The notes beneath the pieces were generated by a model, which made no database searches, was not told the DNA's origin, and saw only the letters and a list, made by a program, of their open reading frames with translations. A stretch of DNA of 64,000 nt from Nesterenkonia alkaliphila (GTDB taxonomy: Bacteria; Actinomycetota; Actinomycetes; Actinomycetales; Micrococcaceae): positions 1-64,000 of the forward strand of contig NZ_WRPM01000068.1 in NCBI RefSeq assembly GCF_009758175.1. Direction: 5' to 3'. Below are positions 1 through 8,702 of the stretch, piece by piece; position 1 is the first letter of the stretch; every line of letters starts with the position of its first letter. Made by a program: the position numbers and the translations under genes.

Positions 1-107
1 GGGCGCGGGAGTGATCCGCGAAGCGGATGCCGTGCCCACCGCAGGTGGAACTTGGATTTTCCGCGCTTAGGGCCCTGTGCGGCGCAGCCGCGTAGGGGCG
101 CGGAAAA
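1..107. repeat. Inverted repeats downstream of rpsI
   Basis: No gene is seen in this edge segment. A perfect 10-bp inverted repeat (TTTTCCGCGC at 57-66, GCGCGGAAAA at 98-107) begins immediately after the rpsI stop codon, with further pairing possible in the loop. A second small hairpin (ATCCGC, GAA, GCGGAT) lies at 14-28. The first could terminate rpsI transcription, although no clear T-run follows it on the minus strand. Confidence 0.4.
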
Positions 108-617
108 TCACCGCTTGGAGTACTGCGGAGCCTTGCGGGCCTTCTTCAGGCCGGCCTTCTTACGCTCCACTGCACGGGCGTCGCGGGTCAGGAAGCCTGC
201 CTTCTTCAGCGCCGGGCGGTTGTGGTCGCGGTCGATGCCGTTCAGTGCCCGGGAGATGCCCAGGCGCAGGGCTCCGGCCTGGCCGGAGGGGCCACCGCCG
301 TCGATCCGGGCAACCACGTCATAGCTGCCGGAGAGGCCCAGCAGCGTGAAGGGATCGTTGACCTCCTGCTGGTGCAGCTTATTGGGGAAGTAGTCCTCCA
401 GGCTGCGGCCATTGATGGTCCACTTGCCGGTGCCGGGAACAATCCGGACCCGGGCGCGGGCGCGCTTGCGGCGGCCGATGGCGGCACCAGGCACGGTGAG
501 CGGGGCACGGTCCGCAGTTGCGGCGTCCTCAGTCTCCGGGGTGGACTCCGAGGTGTAGCTGGTCAGCTCCTCGGTGGCAGTGTCTTCAGTTGTAAGCTCT
601 TCAGTGTTCTGAGCCAC
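108..617 (-). CDS. rpsI: 30S ribosomal protein S9
   Basis: S9 sits in the 30S head and its C-terminal basic tail reaches the P-site tRNA. The 169-residue product ends in the typical basic tail finishing PQYSKR, and its core contains the conserved YFPNKLHQ and [19 protein letters not shown] segments. About 40 N-terminal residues, rich in Glu, Thr and Ser, precede the conserved domain, as in other high-GC actinobacteria. It lies 38 bp after rplM, the usual rplM-rpsI pair. Confidence 0.97.
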   Translation of the reverse strand: MAQNTEELTTEDTATEELTSYTSESTPETEDAATADRAPLTVPGAAIGRRKRARARVRIVPGTGKWTINGRSLEDYFPNKLHQQEVNDPFTLLGLSGSYDVVARIDGGGPSGQAGALRLGISRALNGIDRDHNRPALKKAGFLTRDARAVERKKAGLKKARKAPQYSKR

Positions 618-655
618 GGTTCTCCTAAAAGTCTTCTAGAGTGTCGCAGCCCGAG

Positions 656-1099
656 TTACTGGGCAACCTGGGCGATCTCGAACGGCTTGGGCTGCTGGGC
701 GGCGTGCGGGTGCTCGCTGCCTGCATAGACGCGCAGCTTCTTCAGCTGTGCGGCGCCGAGCTTATTGTGCGGAAGCATGCCCTTGACGGCCTGCTCCACT
801 GCTCGGGTGGGGTAGCGCTCCACCATCTGCTGGAACGTGATGGACTTGATGCCGCCCGGGAACCCGGAGTGGCGGTAGTAGGTCTTCTTGGCGGCCTTAT
901 CGCCGGTGACGGCGACCTTCTCCGCATTGATGATGATGACGAAGTCGCCCATGTCCTGGTGGGGGGCGAAAGTCGGCTTGTGCTTGCCGCGCAGCAGCTG
1001 GGCTGCGTGGGTGGCCAGACGGCCGAGCACCACATCAGTGGCGTCAATGATGTGCCACTGCGGGTCGGCGTCGCCTTCTTTAGGGGTGTACGTACGCAC
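656..1099 (-). CDS. rplM: 50S ribosomal protein L13
   Basis: L13 is an early-assembly protein of the large subunit. The 147-residue sequence has the family signature ([16 protein letters not shown] near the N-terminus, then [10 protein letters not shown] and [19 protein letters not shown]). The start is GTG at 1099, with a weak AAGG about 10 nt upstream. It is co-transcribed with rpsI. A candidate promoter lies about 240 nt upstream, so the leader would be long. Confidence 0.97.
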   Translation of the reverse strand: MRTYTPKEGDADPQWHIIDATDVVLGRLATHAAQLLRGKHKPTFAPHQDMGDFVIIINAEKVAVTGDKAAKKTYYRHSGFPGGIKSITFQQMVERYPTRAVEQAVKGMLPHNKLGAAQLKKLRVYAGSEHPHAAQQPKPFEIAQVAQ

Positions 1100-1395
1100 G
1101 GTTGGTATGCCTTACGGTCGATGTTCTACGGTTCACACAGCATCGGCGGCAGAGTGTGAGATGCACTGCCGTGACGCGCGTGATGCACTGTCTTACTTGC
1201 TAGCACGCTGCCCGATTCCCGGGTGAGGGCCGGGATGATTCGGGGCCCGTTGTCTCCCGCGAGGTCCGTGGAGGCTTCGTGGCCATGCAACTGGACCGCC
1301 TCGACACGAATCCAGGCAGGGCTGGACACGCACAACAGCAGCCAACTATACCCGGTGGAGTACGACGCCGCCAATCCTGGCTCCGCAGGGCAGGC
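1100..1395 (-). promoter_or_regulatory. rplM upstream region with a shared promoter-like element
   Basis: No convincing gene is seen between rplM and mtlD. On the minus strand the segment holds TTGGCG, an 18-nt spacer and TATAGT (about 1344-1373), a plausible sigma-A promoter reading toward rplM. The same place carries an element, CAGCCAACTAT-N11-TACGACG on the plus strand (1339-1367), that recurs with identical spacing upstream of truA. Confidence 0.4.
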
Positions 1396-2553
1396 TCAGT
1401 TGGTCTGCCGGGCCACCACCCGGACCACCTGGGCGAACAGCGGGTGCTCCTGGGTCAGTCCGGTCACCGCTGCGGTGAACTCTGCTGCGGTGAGTTCGCC
1501 ACTGCGGATCTGGGTCAGCTTCTGCTGCAGCTGCACCGACTGGTCGTCCTCGGGGAGGTCGAACTGCAGTGCAGCTCCGATGGCTCTGAGCAGCCCGGTT
1601 ACCGGCAGGCCCCGCTCGGCGGCCTGGGCGGCCGGGCTGATGAACCGCTCTGCTGCGGAGAGCTTGCGCAGCGGTTGGCGGCCCACCCTGGCCGTAGTGT
1701 CCGGCAGCGAGGGGTTGCGGAACCGCTCTAGGATGGTCCGCCGGTAGTCAGTCATCTCCTGGTTGCTGAAGCCGTGCTTGGCCACCAGCAGGGCGGAGGT
1801 CTCCTCAAGGGCAGCCTGCACCCCGGCATGCACGGAGGGATCGGCCAGGGCTGCGGCGATGGTGTCCAGTCCGGCGGCATGGCCCAGGTAAGCGGCGGTG
1901 GCATGCCCCGTGTTGACGGTGAACAGCTTGCGCTCGATATAGGGGCCGAGATCCTCCACGAAGTGGGCCCCGGGGATATGCGGCAGCTCATCTCCGAAGG
2001 GCCCGGATTCGATGGCCCACTCGTAGAAGGGTTCCACGGTGACATCGATGCCGATCGAGGTAGCCTGGCCCGGGACGATCCGGTCCACGGCCGTATTGGC
2101 GAAGACCGCCCGGTGCTGCAGCTGGTCCCAGTCCGGGCCGGCCAGGCCCTGGATCTCAGCCTTCAGGGTGTCCGTGGCCCCCACCGCGTTCTCGCAGGCC
2201 ATCACCTGCAGCGGCTGCGCCTCAGCGGGACGCTGGTGCAGCCCGGCCAGCACATGGGGGGCGATGAACTTCAGAATGGTGGGGCCCACCGCAGTGGTGA
2301 CCACCTCGGCTGAGGCGACCTCGGCGGCCACGCCGTCGGGGTTTGTGGCCGAGTTGACCGCCCGAAAGCCGGTGACCTCACGGTCCTGGCCGCCGGCGCC
2401 GGCCTCGTGGACGATGTAGGAGTCTGCGGCGTTGATCGCCTCGACCAGCGGGGCGGCGACGTCGGAGAACACCAGCTCATAGCCGCCGGCATGCAGCAGC
2501 ACGCCGACGAATCCGCGGCCGATGTTCCCGGCGCCGAAGTGGACAGCCTTCAT
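1396..2553 (-). CDS. mtlD: Mannitol-1-phosphate 5-dehydrogenase
   Basis: It oxidises mannitol 1-phosphate, the product of the mannitol PTS, to fructose 6-phosphate with NAD+. The 385-residue product starts with the Rossmann motif FGAGNIGRGFVG and carries the long-chain polyol dehydrogenase signature region (KLFTVNTGHATAAYLGH) with its catalytic Lys. Length is normal for MtlD. It is the last gene of ptsH-ptsI-mtlA-mtlD, separated from mtlA by a strong stem-loop that may lower its expression or stabilise the upstream message. Confidence 0.95.
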   Translation of the reverse strand: MKAVHFGAGNIGRGFVGVLLHAGGYELVFSDVAAPLVEAINAADSYIVHEAGAGGQDREVTGFRAVNSATNPDGVAAEVASAEVVTTAVGPTILKFIAPHVLAGLHQRPAEAQPLQVMACENAVGATDTLKAEIQGLAGPDWDQLQHRAVFANTAVDRIVPGQATSIGIDVTVEPFYEWAIESGPFGDELPHIPGAHFVEDLGPYIERKLFTVNTGHATAAYLGHAAGLDTIAAALADPSVHAGVQAALEETSALLVAKHGFSNQEMTDYRRTILERFRNPSLPDTTARVGRQPLRKLSAAERFISPAAQAAERGLPVTGLLRAIGAALQFDLPEDDQSVQLQQKLTQIRSGELTAAEFTAAVTGLTQEHPLFAQVVRVVARQTN

Positions 2554-2578
2554 AGGAGCCTCTCTTTTTGAGGATTCT

Positions 2579-2635
2579 GTAGCGAAACTGTGGGAACTCC
2601 CCCGGTTTCCGGGGTCATTCCCACAGTTTCGCTAC
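2579..2635 (-). terminator. Long stem-loop between mtlA and mtlD
   Basis: Perfect 18-bp arms at 2579-2596 and 2618-2635 (GTAGCGAAACTGTGGGAA and its complement) enclose a further CCCCGG/CCGGGG pairing. It begins 12 bp after the mtlA stop and ends 26 bp before mtlD. No U-tract follows, so attenuation or mRNA processing within the operon is likelier than full termination. Confidence 0.6.
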
Positions 2636-2646
2636 GGGATTTTTGA

Positions 2647-4686
2647 TCAGCCGTTCACCGCGTTGAGTCTGTCGAACAGCTCCTGCTCACTGGAGGCGGC
2701 CTTCAGCTCCGCCACCTTGGCCTCGTCGGCGAAGAGCTCGGCAATTCTGGCGAGGATCTGCAGATGCTCATCCCCCACTCCGGCGATGCCGATCACAAAG
2801 CTCACCTGGTCCCCGGACCAGTCCACCCCGCCGTCATAACGGACCACCGAGAGCGCACTGGCCCGGATGGATCCCTTGGCCTCGTTGGTGCCGTGCGGGA
2901 TGGCCAGCTCGTTGCCCATGAACGTGGAGACGGTGGCCTCGCGGTCCCGCATGGCCTGCAGGTAGTCCTCGGTCACCGCACCGGCGGAGACCAGGATCTC
3001 GTTGGCCTCAGCCAGCGCCTGGTCCTGGGAGGCGGCTCCGGAGTGGATGCGGATCCGGTCCTGGGTCAGCACCGCGGTCTTCGCGGCAGTGGCGGTGGCG
3101 GTCCCCCCGCCGGCGGGGGCAGAGGTCAGCGTCGCTGCGTCGTCGTTGTTCTGGCCGCTGGTCTTCACCAGCTCTACGACCTCGTCATACTCCGGGGCGT
3201 TCATGAAGTTGTCCACCGAGACATGGATGGCCTCCGGCTCCTTGGGCCGGGCCCGGTCTGTGAGAGTCTGCTGGGTGATGACCAGGTCGGCATCCCCGGG
3301 CAGTGCCGCAATGGACTTATTGGTGACGTGGACATCCTCGATGCCTGCCGCAGCCAGTTTCTTGCGCAGCACTGAGGCACCCATCGCGGAGGAGCCCATA
3401 CCGGCGTCGCAGGCGAAATAGATAGTGGAGATCCTCCCGGCCGCGGCGGCCGGGAGGTTGGCGGCCCCGGCTGCCAGGCTGGAAAGGTGGGCGGACTTCT
3501 TGCCCTTGGCAGCCTCGGTCTTGGCGATGGCCGCGGAGAACTGGTCATCGGCCTCCATGTCCCGCCGGCGGGAGGCAAGCAGGATCACTGCGGCGATGGC
3601 GAAGGAGACTGCCGCGGAGAACACCACAGAGAGGATGACCCCGAGGTAGCTGTCGGAGGCGGTCTGGATGGCGATGGCGATGATCGAACCGGGTGCAGCG
3701 GGTGCGCGCAGCCCGGCCTCGAAGATCATGTTGGTGGTCACACCGGTGGTGCCGCCGCCGATCACCGCCAGCAACAGGGCCGGCTTCATCAGGACATAGG
3801 GGAAGTAGACCTCATGGATGCCGCCGACGAAGTGGATCAGCGCGGCCCCGGGGGCGGTGGCCCTGGCTGCTCCTACGCCGAAGATGGTGAAGGCCAGCAG
3901 CACACCCAGACCCGGGCCGGGGTTGGCCTCGAGGAGGAAGAGGATGGACTTGCCGGCCTCGCCTGCGGCCTCGTTGGTGCCCAGCGGGGTCAGCACGCCA
4001 TGGTTGATGGCGTTGTTGAGGAAGAAGACCTTAGCCGGTTCGATCAGCAGCGAGGTCAGCGGCAGCAGCCCGGAGTCCACCAGGAAGCGCACGGCGTTGC
4101 CGAGGACCTCCATCAGCCAGTTGATGGGCGGGGCCAGCGCAAAGAAGCCAACCACAGCCATGCTGAACGCCAGGATTCCGGCGGAGAACATGTTGACCAG
4201 CATCTCGAAGCCGGCCTTGATCTTGCCCTCCCAGAGAGCGTCGAGCTTCTTCATCACCCAGGCGGAGAGCGGGCCCATGATCATCGCGCCGATGAACATG
4301 TGGATACCCGCATCACCGAGCAGATAGTCCGAGCCCGCAATAGTGCCGAATGTGGCCACAGCGCCGACCACAGCCCCGCGCATCTGGTAGACCATCATGC
4401 CGCCCTGCACGGAGATCAGCACCGGAAGCAGGTAGTGGATCATCGGGCCGATGGTCTCGCCCAGGGCGTCAGCCGGAGTCCAATCACCGTAGAACTCCTG
4501 GATGTTGACCACCACGGCGGTGATGATGCCCCAGGCGATCAGGGCCGGGATGACCGGCATGACCATCCCGGAGAGGAAGGATCCGAACTTCTGGACCCCC
4601 ACCCGGAGGCTTCCGGGCTGTTTCTCAGCCGCGGGGGCTGACTGGGGTGACGTCGTCGTCGTTGTCATAGTGCTGCTCTTTCTCAT
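2647..4686 (-). CDS. mtlA: PTS mannitol transporter subunit IICBA
   Basis: It imports and phosphorylates mannitol. The 679-residue protein has a multi-spanning IIC channel (about residues 30-380, including the GGIHE motif), a IIB domain with the phospho-Cys in CDAGMGSS (Cys426) and a IIA domain with the phospho-His in AIPHGT (His598). All three domains appear intact, the E. coli MtlA layout. The ATG at 4686 overlaps the ptsI stop (ATGA), giving translational coupling. A second ATG at 4668, behind AAAGAG, is an alternative start. An MTTTTT run follows that second ATG. Confidence 0.95.
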   Translation of the reverse strand: MRKSSTMTTTTTSPQSAPAAEKQPGSLRVGVQKFGSFLSGMVMPVIPALIAWGIITAVVVNIQEFYGDWTPADALGETIGPMIHYLLPVLISVQGGMMVYQMRGAVVGAVATFGTIAGSDYLLGDAGIHMFIGAMIMGPLSAWVMKKLDALWEGKIKAGFEMLVNMFSAGILAFSMAVVGFFALAPPINWLMEVLGNAVRFLVDSGLLPLTSLLIEPAKVFFLNNAINHGVLTPLGTNEAAGEAGKSILFLLEANPGPGLGVLLAFTIFGVGAARATAPGAALIHFVGGIHEVYFPYVLMKPALLLAVIGGGTTGVTTNMIFEAGLRAPAAPGSIIAIAIQTASDSYLGVILSVVFSAAVSFAIAAVILLASRRRDMEADDQFSAAIAKTEAAKGKKSAHLSSLAAGAANLPAAAAGRISTIYFACDAGMGSSAMGASVLRKKLAAAGIEDVHVTNKSIAALPGDADLVITQQTLTDRARPKEPEAIHVSVDNFMNAPEYDEVVELVKTSGQNNDDAATLTSAPAGGGTATATAAKTAVLTQDRIRIHSGAASQDQALAEANEILVSAGAVTEDYLQAMRDREATVSTFMGNELAIPHGTNEAKGSIRASALSVVRYDGGVDWSGDQVSFVIGIAGVGDEHLQILARIAELFADEAKVAELKAASSEQELFDRLNAVNG

Positions 4687-6365
4687 TCAGGGGAGTGGGA
4701 TGCGGCCGCGGTGCGGGCGGCCTCGCGTGCCCCGGCGGCGTCTGGGGCAGTGAGCGCAGCCGCGGCGATCGCCTCGGCCTGCTCCTTGGTGTGGCGCAGC
4801 AGCTCGGCACGGACGTCAGCCAGAGCGGCCGGAGCCATGGAGAGTGTGCTGACTCCCAGGCCGACCAGGACCACCGCAAGAAGGGGGTCGGCGGCGGCCT
4901 CGCCGCAGACGCCCACCGGCTTGCCGGTGGCAGCACCAGCAGCACCGACCTCGCGGACCAGCCTCAATACGGCGGGGTGCCAGGGGTCCTGCAGGCCGGA
5001 CACCGAGCCAAGCAGACGGTCGGCGGCCATCGTGTACTGGGTGAGGTCGTTGGTGCCGATGGAGGCGAAGTCGCTGATCTGCAGGATCTGCTCAGCCAAC
5101 AGTGCGGAGGAGGGCACCTCCACCATGACCCCGGCAGTCTTCAGCCCGTGCTGGCGTGCGAACCGGGAGAAGATCTCAGCCTCCTCCACAGTGGAGACCA
5201 TCGGAGCCATCACCCACAGGTCCGCCTCAGTGGCCTCCTGAGCCTCGGCGAGGGCGCTGAGCTGATCCCGCAGGATCTCCTCGTTGGCCAGCAGGGCGCG
5301 CAGCCCGCGCAGGCCCAGGGCCGGGTTCTCCTCCTCGGCGTCATTGAGGAAAGGCAGCGGCTTATCGGCTCCGGCGTCCAGGGCGCGCACAACGACTTTC
5401 TTGCCGGGGAAGGCCTGCAGCAGAGTGGTGTAAGACTCACGCTGCTCCGCGACACTGGGCGCAGTCTCTGAGGAGAGGAACAGGAACTCGGTGCGGAACA
5501 GGCCCACCCCCTCGGCACCCAGCTGCACCGCCTCGGCGGCGTTGTCCGGGCTACCCAGATTGGCCAGCAGCGGCACCGGAGTGCCATCGGCCAGTGCACC
5601 CTCAGTGATGGGAGCAGCCTGGGCGGCCTTTCGGGCTTCGACGCGTGCGGCGGCCTCGTCCTTCTGCTGCTGGGAGGGGGCGAGAAGAACTGTGGAGTGG
5701 GCGGCGTCGACGATCACCTCATCACCGTCGGCAAGTCCGGCTGCGGCCTCGACCCCGACCACGGCGGTGATGCCTTTGCTCCGGGCAAGGATCGCGGTGT
5801 GGCTGGTGGGTCCGCCTTCGATGGTGACCAGGGCCAGCACATGGTTGAGGTCAAGCAGGGCAGTATCGGCTGGGGCCAGGTCCTGGGCCACCAGCACAAA
5901 GGGGTGCCCGGGGTCAGGCACTCCGGGGGCGGGTTCGCCGCGCAGTGCCGCAACCACCCGGGCGGAGACATCATGCAGGTCAGCCGCCCGCTCACCGAGG
6001 TAGCCGCCGAGGGCGGCAAGCTGCTCGGCAACCTCTGCGAAGGCAGTGTGCACGGCGTACTCGGCAGTCTTGCCGGCGGCGAGCTCGGCATCCACGGCCT
6101 CAGTCACGGAGGGGTCCTGGGCCATCATGGCCTGTGCCTCCAGCACCTCCTGGGCCTGGCCGCCGGCGCTCTGCCCACGGGCGGTGAGGTCGGCTGCCAC
6201 GGCCTGTATTGCCGCTTCGACCCGGGCGGCCTCCTGCTCCCGGCTCAGCGTGCTGGATTCGTCCTTGGGTGCCGCGGGCGGCGGGGACATCCGGGCCACC
6301 GGGCCCAGCGCGATCCCCTGTCCGATCCCGGTCCCCTTCATCGCGGACTGGGCGTCATATGACAT
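4683..6365 (-). CDS. ptsI: Phosphoenolpyruvate-protein phosphotransferase (enzyme I)
   Basis: Enzyme I takes phosphate from PEP and passes it to HPr. With the start at the ATG at 6365 (MSYDAQSAM) the product has 560 residues. The phospho-His is in GGPTSHTAILA and falls at residue 189, the same number as in E. coli. The PEP-binding barrel follows, with GLFRTEFL and GVCGEAAADP. The open frame runs upstream into ptsH, but that part matches nothing in the family. The gene lies 7 bp after ptsH. Confidence 0.95.
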   Translation of the reverse strand: MSYDAQSAMKGTGIGQGIALGPVARMSPPPAAPKDESSTLSREQEAARVEAAIQAVAADLTARGQSAGGQAQEVLEAQAMMAQDPSVTEAVDAELAAGKTAEYAVHTAFAEVAEQLAALGGYLGERAADLHDVSARVVAALRGEPAPGVPDPGHPFVLVAQDLAPADTALLDLNHVLALVTIEGGPTSHTAILARSKGITAVVGVEAAAGLADGDEVIVDAAHSTVLLAPSQQQKDEAAARVEARKAAQAAPITEGALADGTPVPLLANLGSPDNAAEAVQLGAEGVGLFRTEFLFLSSETAPSVAEQRESYTTLLQAFPGKKVVVRALDAGADKPLPFLNDAEEENPALGLRGLRALLANEEILRDQLSALAEAQEATEADLWVMAPMVSTVEEAEIFSRFARQHGLKTAGVMVEVPSSALLAEQILQISDFASIGTNDLTQYTMAADRLLGSVSGLQDPWHPAVLRLVREVGAAGAATGKPVGVCGEAAADPLLAVVLVGLGVSTLSMAPAALADVRAELLRHTKEQAEAIAAAALTAPDAAGAREAARTAAASHSPE

Positions 6366-6372
6366 GGCGGGC

Positions 6373-6642
6373 TCAGGCTTCGTCGTGATCGGTCTTGAGG
6401 AACTCTTCGAGAGTGTCCAGGGCGGCCTCGACGCCATCCCCCTCAGCGCTGAGCAGGACTTCATCGCCCTTCTCCACACCCAGGGACATCACACCGAGGA
6501 TTGAGGCGGCGTTGACGGACTTATCCCCCTTGGCGATGCTCACCTGGGCGCCGGTGCCCTGGGCTGCCTCGACGAAGAGCTTGGCGGGCCGGGCATGCAG
6601 ACCCTGCGAGGAGGCGACGGTCACAGTGCGGGTAGCTGACAT
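6373..6642 (-). CDS. ptsH: Phosphocarrier protein HPr
   Basis: HPr relays phosphate from enzyme I to the IIA domains. The 89-residue product has the active His at residue 16 in GLHARPA. Ser47 in NAASILGVM corresponds to the regulatory Ser46 of Gram-positive HPr, so HPr-kinase-type regulation is possible but not shown. The start at 6642 has GGAAGG 7 nt upstream. It is first in the mannitol operon, so general PTS components are encoded with a sugar-specific permease. Confidence 0.95.
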   Translation of the reverse strand: MSATRTVTVASSQGLHARPAKLFVEAAQGTGAQVSIAKGDKSVNAASILGVMSLGVEKGDEVLLSAEGDGVEAALDTLEEFLKTDHDEA

Positions 6643-6726
6643 GGTATTGCCTTCCAGTTGACAGATATGTTTACTCGATTGTCCCGTGACCCGGCCCACA
6701 TAGATACCTCCTCAGGACCAGAGTTG

Positions 6727-6744
6727 TTTCCGCCCCCGCGGAAA
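6727..6744. promoter_or_regulatory. Palindrome in the ptsH/mtlR intergenic region
   Basis: TTTCCGC-CCCC-GCGGAAA is a perfect 7-bp inverted repeat. It lies 16 bp upstream of the presumed mtlR -10 box (TAGGGT, 6761-6766), in the divergent promoter region shared with ptsH. It could be an operator for MtlR or a catabolite regulator; that role is inferred only from position and symmetry. Confidence 0.4.
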
Positions 6745-6773
6745 AAGTGGCGCGGTGCCATAGGGTGAGTGAC

Positions 6774-8678
6774 ATGCGCAGGCGTCCGGAGCAGCTGGCC
6801 AGCCTTCTGCTGCGCGCCGAGGGGTGGACTCCTGCCGCCGCCCTGGCCGATGCGCTGGGGGTGACCCCACGCAGCGTGCGGTCCTATATTGCAGCGCTGA
6901 ATGCCCGCAGCGCCCCGGCCACTGCTGTGGAGTCCGGCCCCTCCGGCTACCGGGCAGACCGGAGCGTGCTGGCCGGACTGCGCCGAGAGGCTGAGAGCGC
7001 CACCCCGCAGGACCGCTTACACTCACTGGTCCGGGAGCTTCTGGAGGCACCCGCCGGGATCGACATCCACCGCACCGCTGACAGACTGCATGTCTCAGCA
7101 GCCACAGTGGAGGCTGATCTGGTTCGGGTGCGGGACCTGATCAGTGGCAACGGGCTGAAGCTCCAGCGCTCCGGACCCCGGGTGCTGCTGGTGGGTGATG
7201 AGCTCTCCCAGCGCCGCCTGGTTTCCAGACTGGCGCATGAGGAGATGGAGAACGGGTTCTCTGACCTGGCTGCTCTGCGCCAGACTGCCGGGTTGGAGTC
7301 CATCAGTCCTGCCGCCTTCGCCCCGTTCAAGCAGGAGCTGGCCGCCCAGCTGGGGGAACAGGGCTTCTACGTCAACGAACTGGCGGTCTCCGATGTGATC
7401 CTGCATGTGGCGATCGCCGCGGACCGGGTCGCCCACAGCCGCCCGCTGACCGGTACGCATGTGGACCCCTCACCCCAGCAGGAGCAGGTTGCTCAGCTAT
7501 TGGACCAGCTCACCCGCCGGCACTTCGGCACCCGAATGGGTGCTGGTGACCTGCATCATCTGGCCTCCCTGGTGCTCACCCGTGCTGTAGCTCCGAAGGG
7601 CGGGGCCGCAGAGGTTCCGCTGGACCCGCAGATCGAAGCCGTGGTCAGCCGAGCGGTGCAGCATGCCGCCCATGAGTACCTGGTGGACATTGTCCATGCC
7701 GACTTCCTGCGCAGGCTGAGCTTGCATGTGCAGAATCTGGTGCACCGCGCCAAGGAGCAGGCCTGGTCCCGGAACCCGCTGACGCGCTCGTTGAAATCGG
7801 CCTATCCCATGGTGTTCCAGGTGGCGGTTTCGATTGCCAGCGAAGTGGGTGATCAGCTGGGGCTGAGCATCGGCGATGAGGAGATCGCCTATATCGCCAT
7901 GCATGTCGGCGGGCGCTTGGAGCGATCCAGGCGCAGTGACACAGTGCTGAGCGCCACTATCGTCTGTCCCGGATACTACGAGCTGCATGAGCTGCTGCGT
8001 TCCCGGATCGATCGCTCACTGGGAGCGTCAGTGGAGGTCACGGCGGTGGAGACTGAGATGGCCCCGGACTGGTCAGCGATCACCACCGATCTGGTGCTGA
8101 CCACCATCGAACCGCCGGTACCGGATGAGCGCACGGTCCTGCTGCCCCCGTTCCTCACCGATGCTGATACTGAGCGGATCGCTGCCGCAGCCGCCCGGCG
8201 GCGCCGCTCCCTGCGGCTGGCCCGGCTGCGTGCTGAGCTTGAACACTACTTCCACCCGGATGCCTTCATCCGGCCGCTTTCCGCCGGCAGCGAGGAGGAG
8301 GCGATCGGCCTGCTGGGTACGCCGCTGGTGAACCTGGGGGTGATTGACCAGGACTACATCGAACGAGCAGTGGCCCGGGAGCAGCTGTCCTCCACGGCGT
8401 TCACCGATGCGCTGGCTGTTCCGCATGCACTGAAGATGACGGCCGGGCGCACTGCGTTGTCCGTGGGGGTGGCTGATGGCTCGCTGCGTTGGGGCGAGTC
8501 GCGGGTGCAGTTCGTGGTGCTGGTGGCTTTCAGCGAGGAGGACCGAGAAGCTTTCCAGACCATCTTCGAGCAGCTGGTGGAGGTCTTCAACGAACGCGAC
8601 TCAGTCCAGCGCCTGCTGCGCCGGGGCACTGACTTCACCGGTTTCCTGGACGAGCTGACCGCCGTCATCGATGGGTGA
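6774..8678 (+). CDS. mtlR: PRD-domain transcriptional activator of the mannitol PTS (MtlR-like)
   Basis: The 634-residue protein has an N-terminal winged helix (about residues 1-60) and a second HTH-like region. Two PTS regulation domains follow (His-containing stretches around VILHVAIAADRVAHS and YIAMHVGGRLERS), then a IIB-like segment (TIVCPGYYELHELLRSRI) and a C-terminal IIA domain (FTDALAVPHAL). This is the BglG/MtlR activator layout. It is divergent from ptsH-mtlD and probably activates that operon when unphosphorylated by the PTS. The ATG at 6774 follows TAGGGT by 7 nt, suggesting a leaderless message. Confidence 0.88.
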   Translation: MRRRPEQLASLLLRAEGWTPAAALADALGVTPRSVRSYIAALNARSAPATAVESGPSGYRADRSVLAGLRREAESATPQDRLHSLVRELLEAPAGIDIHRTADRLHVSAATVEADLVRVRDLISGNGLKLQRSGPRVLLVGDELSQRRLVSRLAHEEMENGFSDLAALRQTAGLESISPAAFAPFKQELAAQLGEQGFYVNELAVSDVILHVAIAADRVAHSRPLTGTHVDPSPQQEQVAQLLDQLTRRHFGTRMGAGDLHHLASLVLTRAVAPKGGAAEVPLDPQIEAVVSRAVQHAAHEYLVDIVHADFLRRLSLHVQNLVHRAKEQAWSRNPLTRSLKSAYPMVFQVAVSIASEVGDQLGLSIGDEEIAYIAMHVGGRLERSRRSDTVLSATIVCPGYYELHELLRSRIDRSLGASVEVTAVETEMAPDWSAITTDLVLTTIEPPVPDERTVLLPPFLTDADTERIAAAAARRRRSLRLARLRAELEHYFHPDAFIRPLSAGSEEEAIGLLGTPLVNLGVIDQDYIERAVAREQLSSTAFTDALAVPHALKMTAGRTALSVGVADGSLRWGESRVQFVVLVAFSEEDREAFQTIFEQLVEVFNERDSVQRLLRRGTDFTGFLDELTAVIDG

Positions 8679-8698
8679 GTGGAGTGCTTGCGCTCCAC
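8679..8698. terminator. Hairpin between convergent mtlR and truA
   Basis: GTGGAG (8679-8684) and CTCCAC (8693-8698) can pair across an 8-nt loop, in a 24-bp gap between two converging stop codons. There is no T-tract on either strand, so it is a modest bidirectional terminator candidate. Confidence 0.35.
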
Positions 8699-8702
8699 GA
8701 CT

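Noticed and set aside
3487..4641. A 384-residue plus-strand open frame opposite mtlA
   Set aside because: Shadow of the IIC domain in high-GC DNA; His/Gly/Asp-rich composition and no family resemblance.
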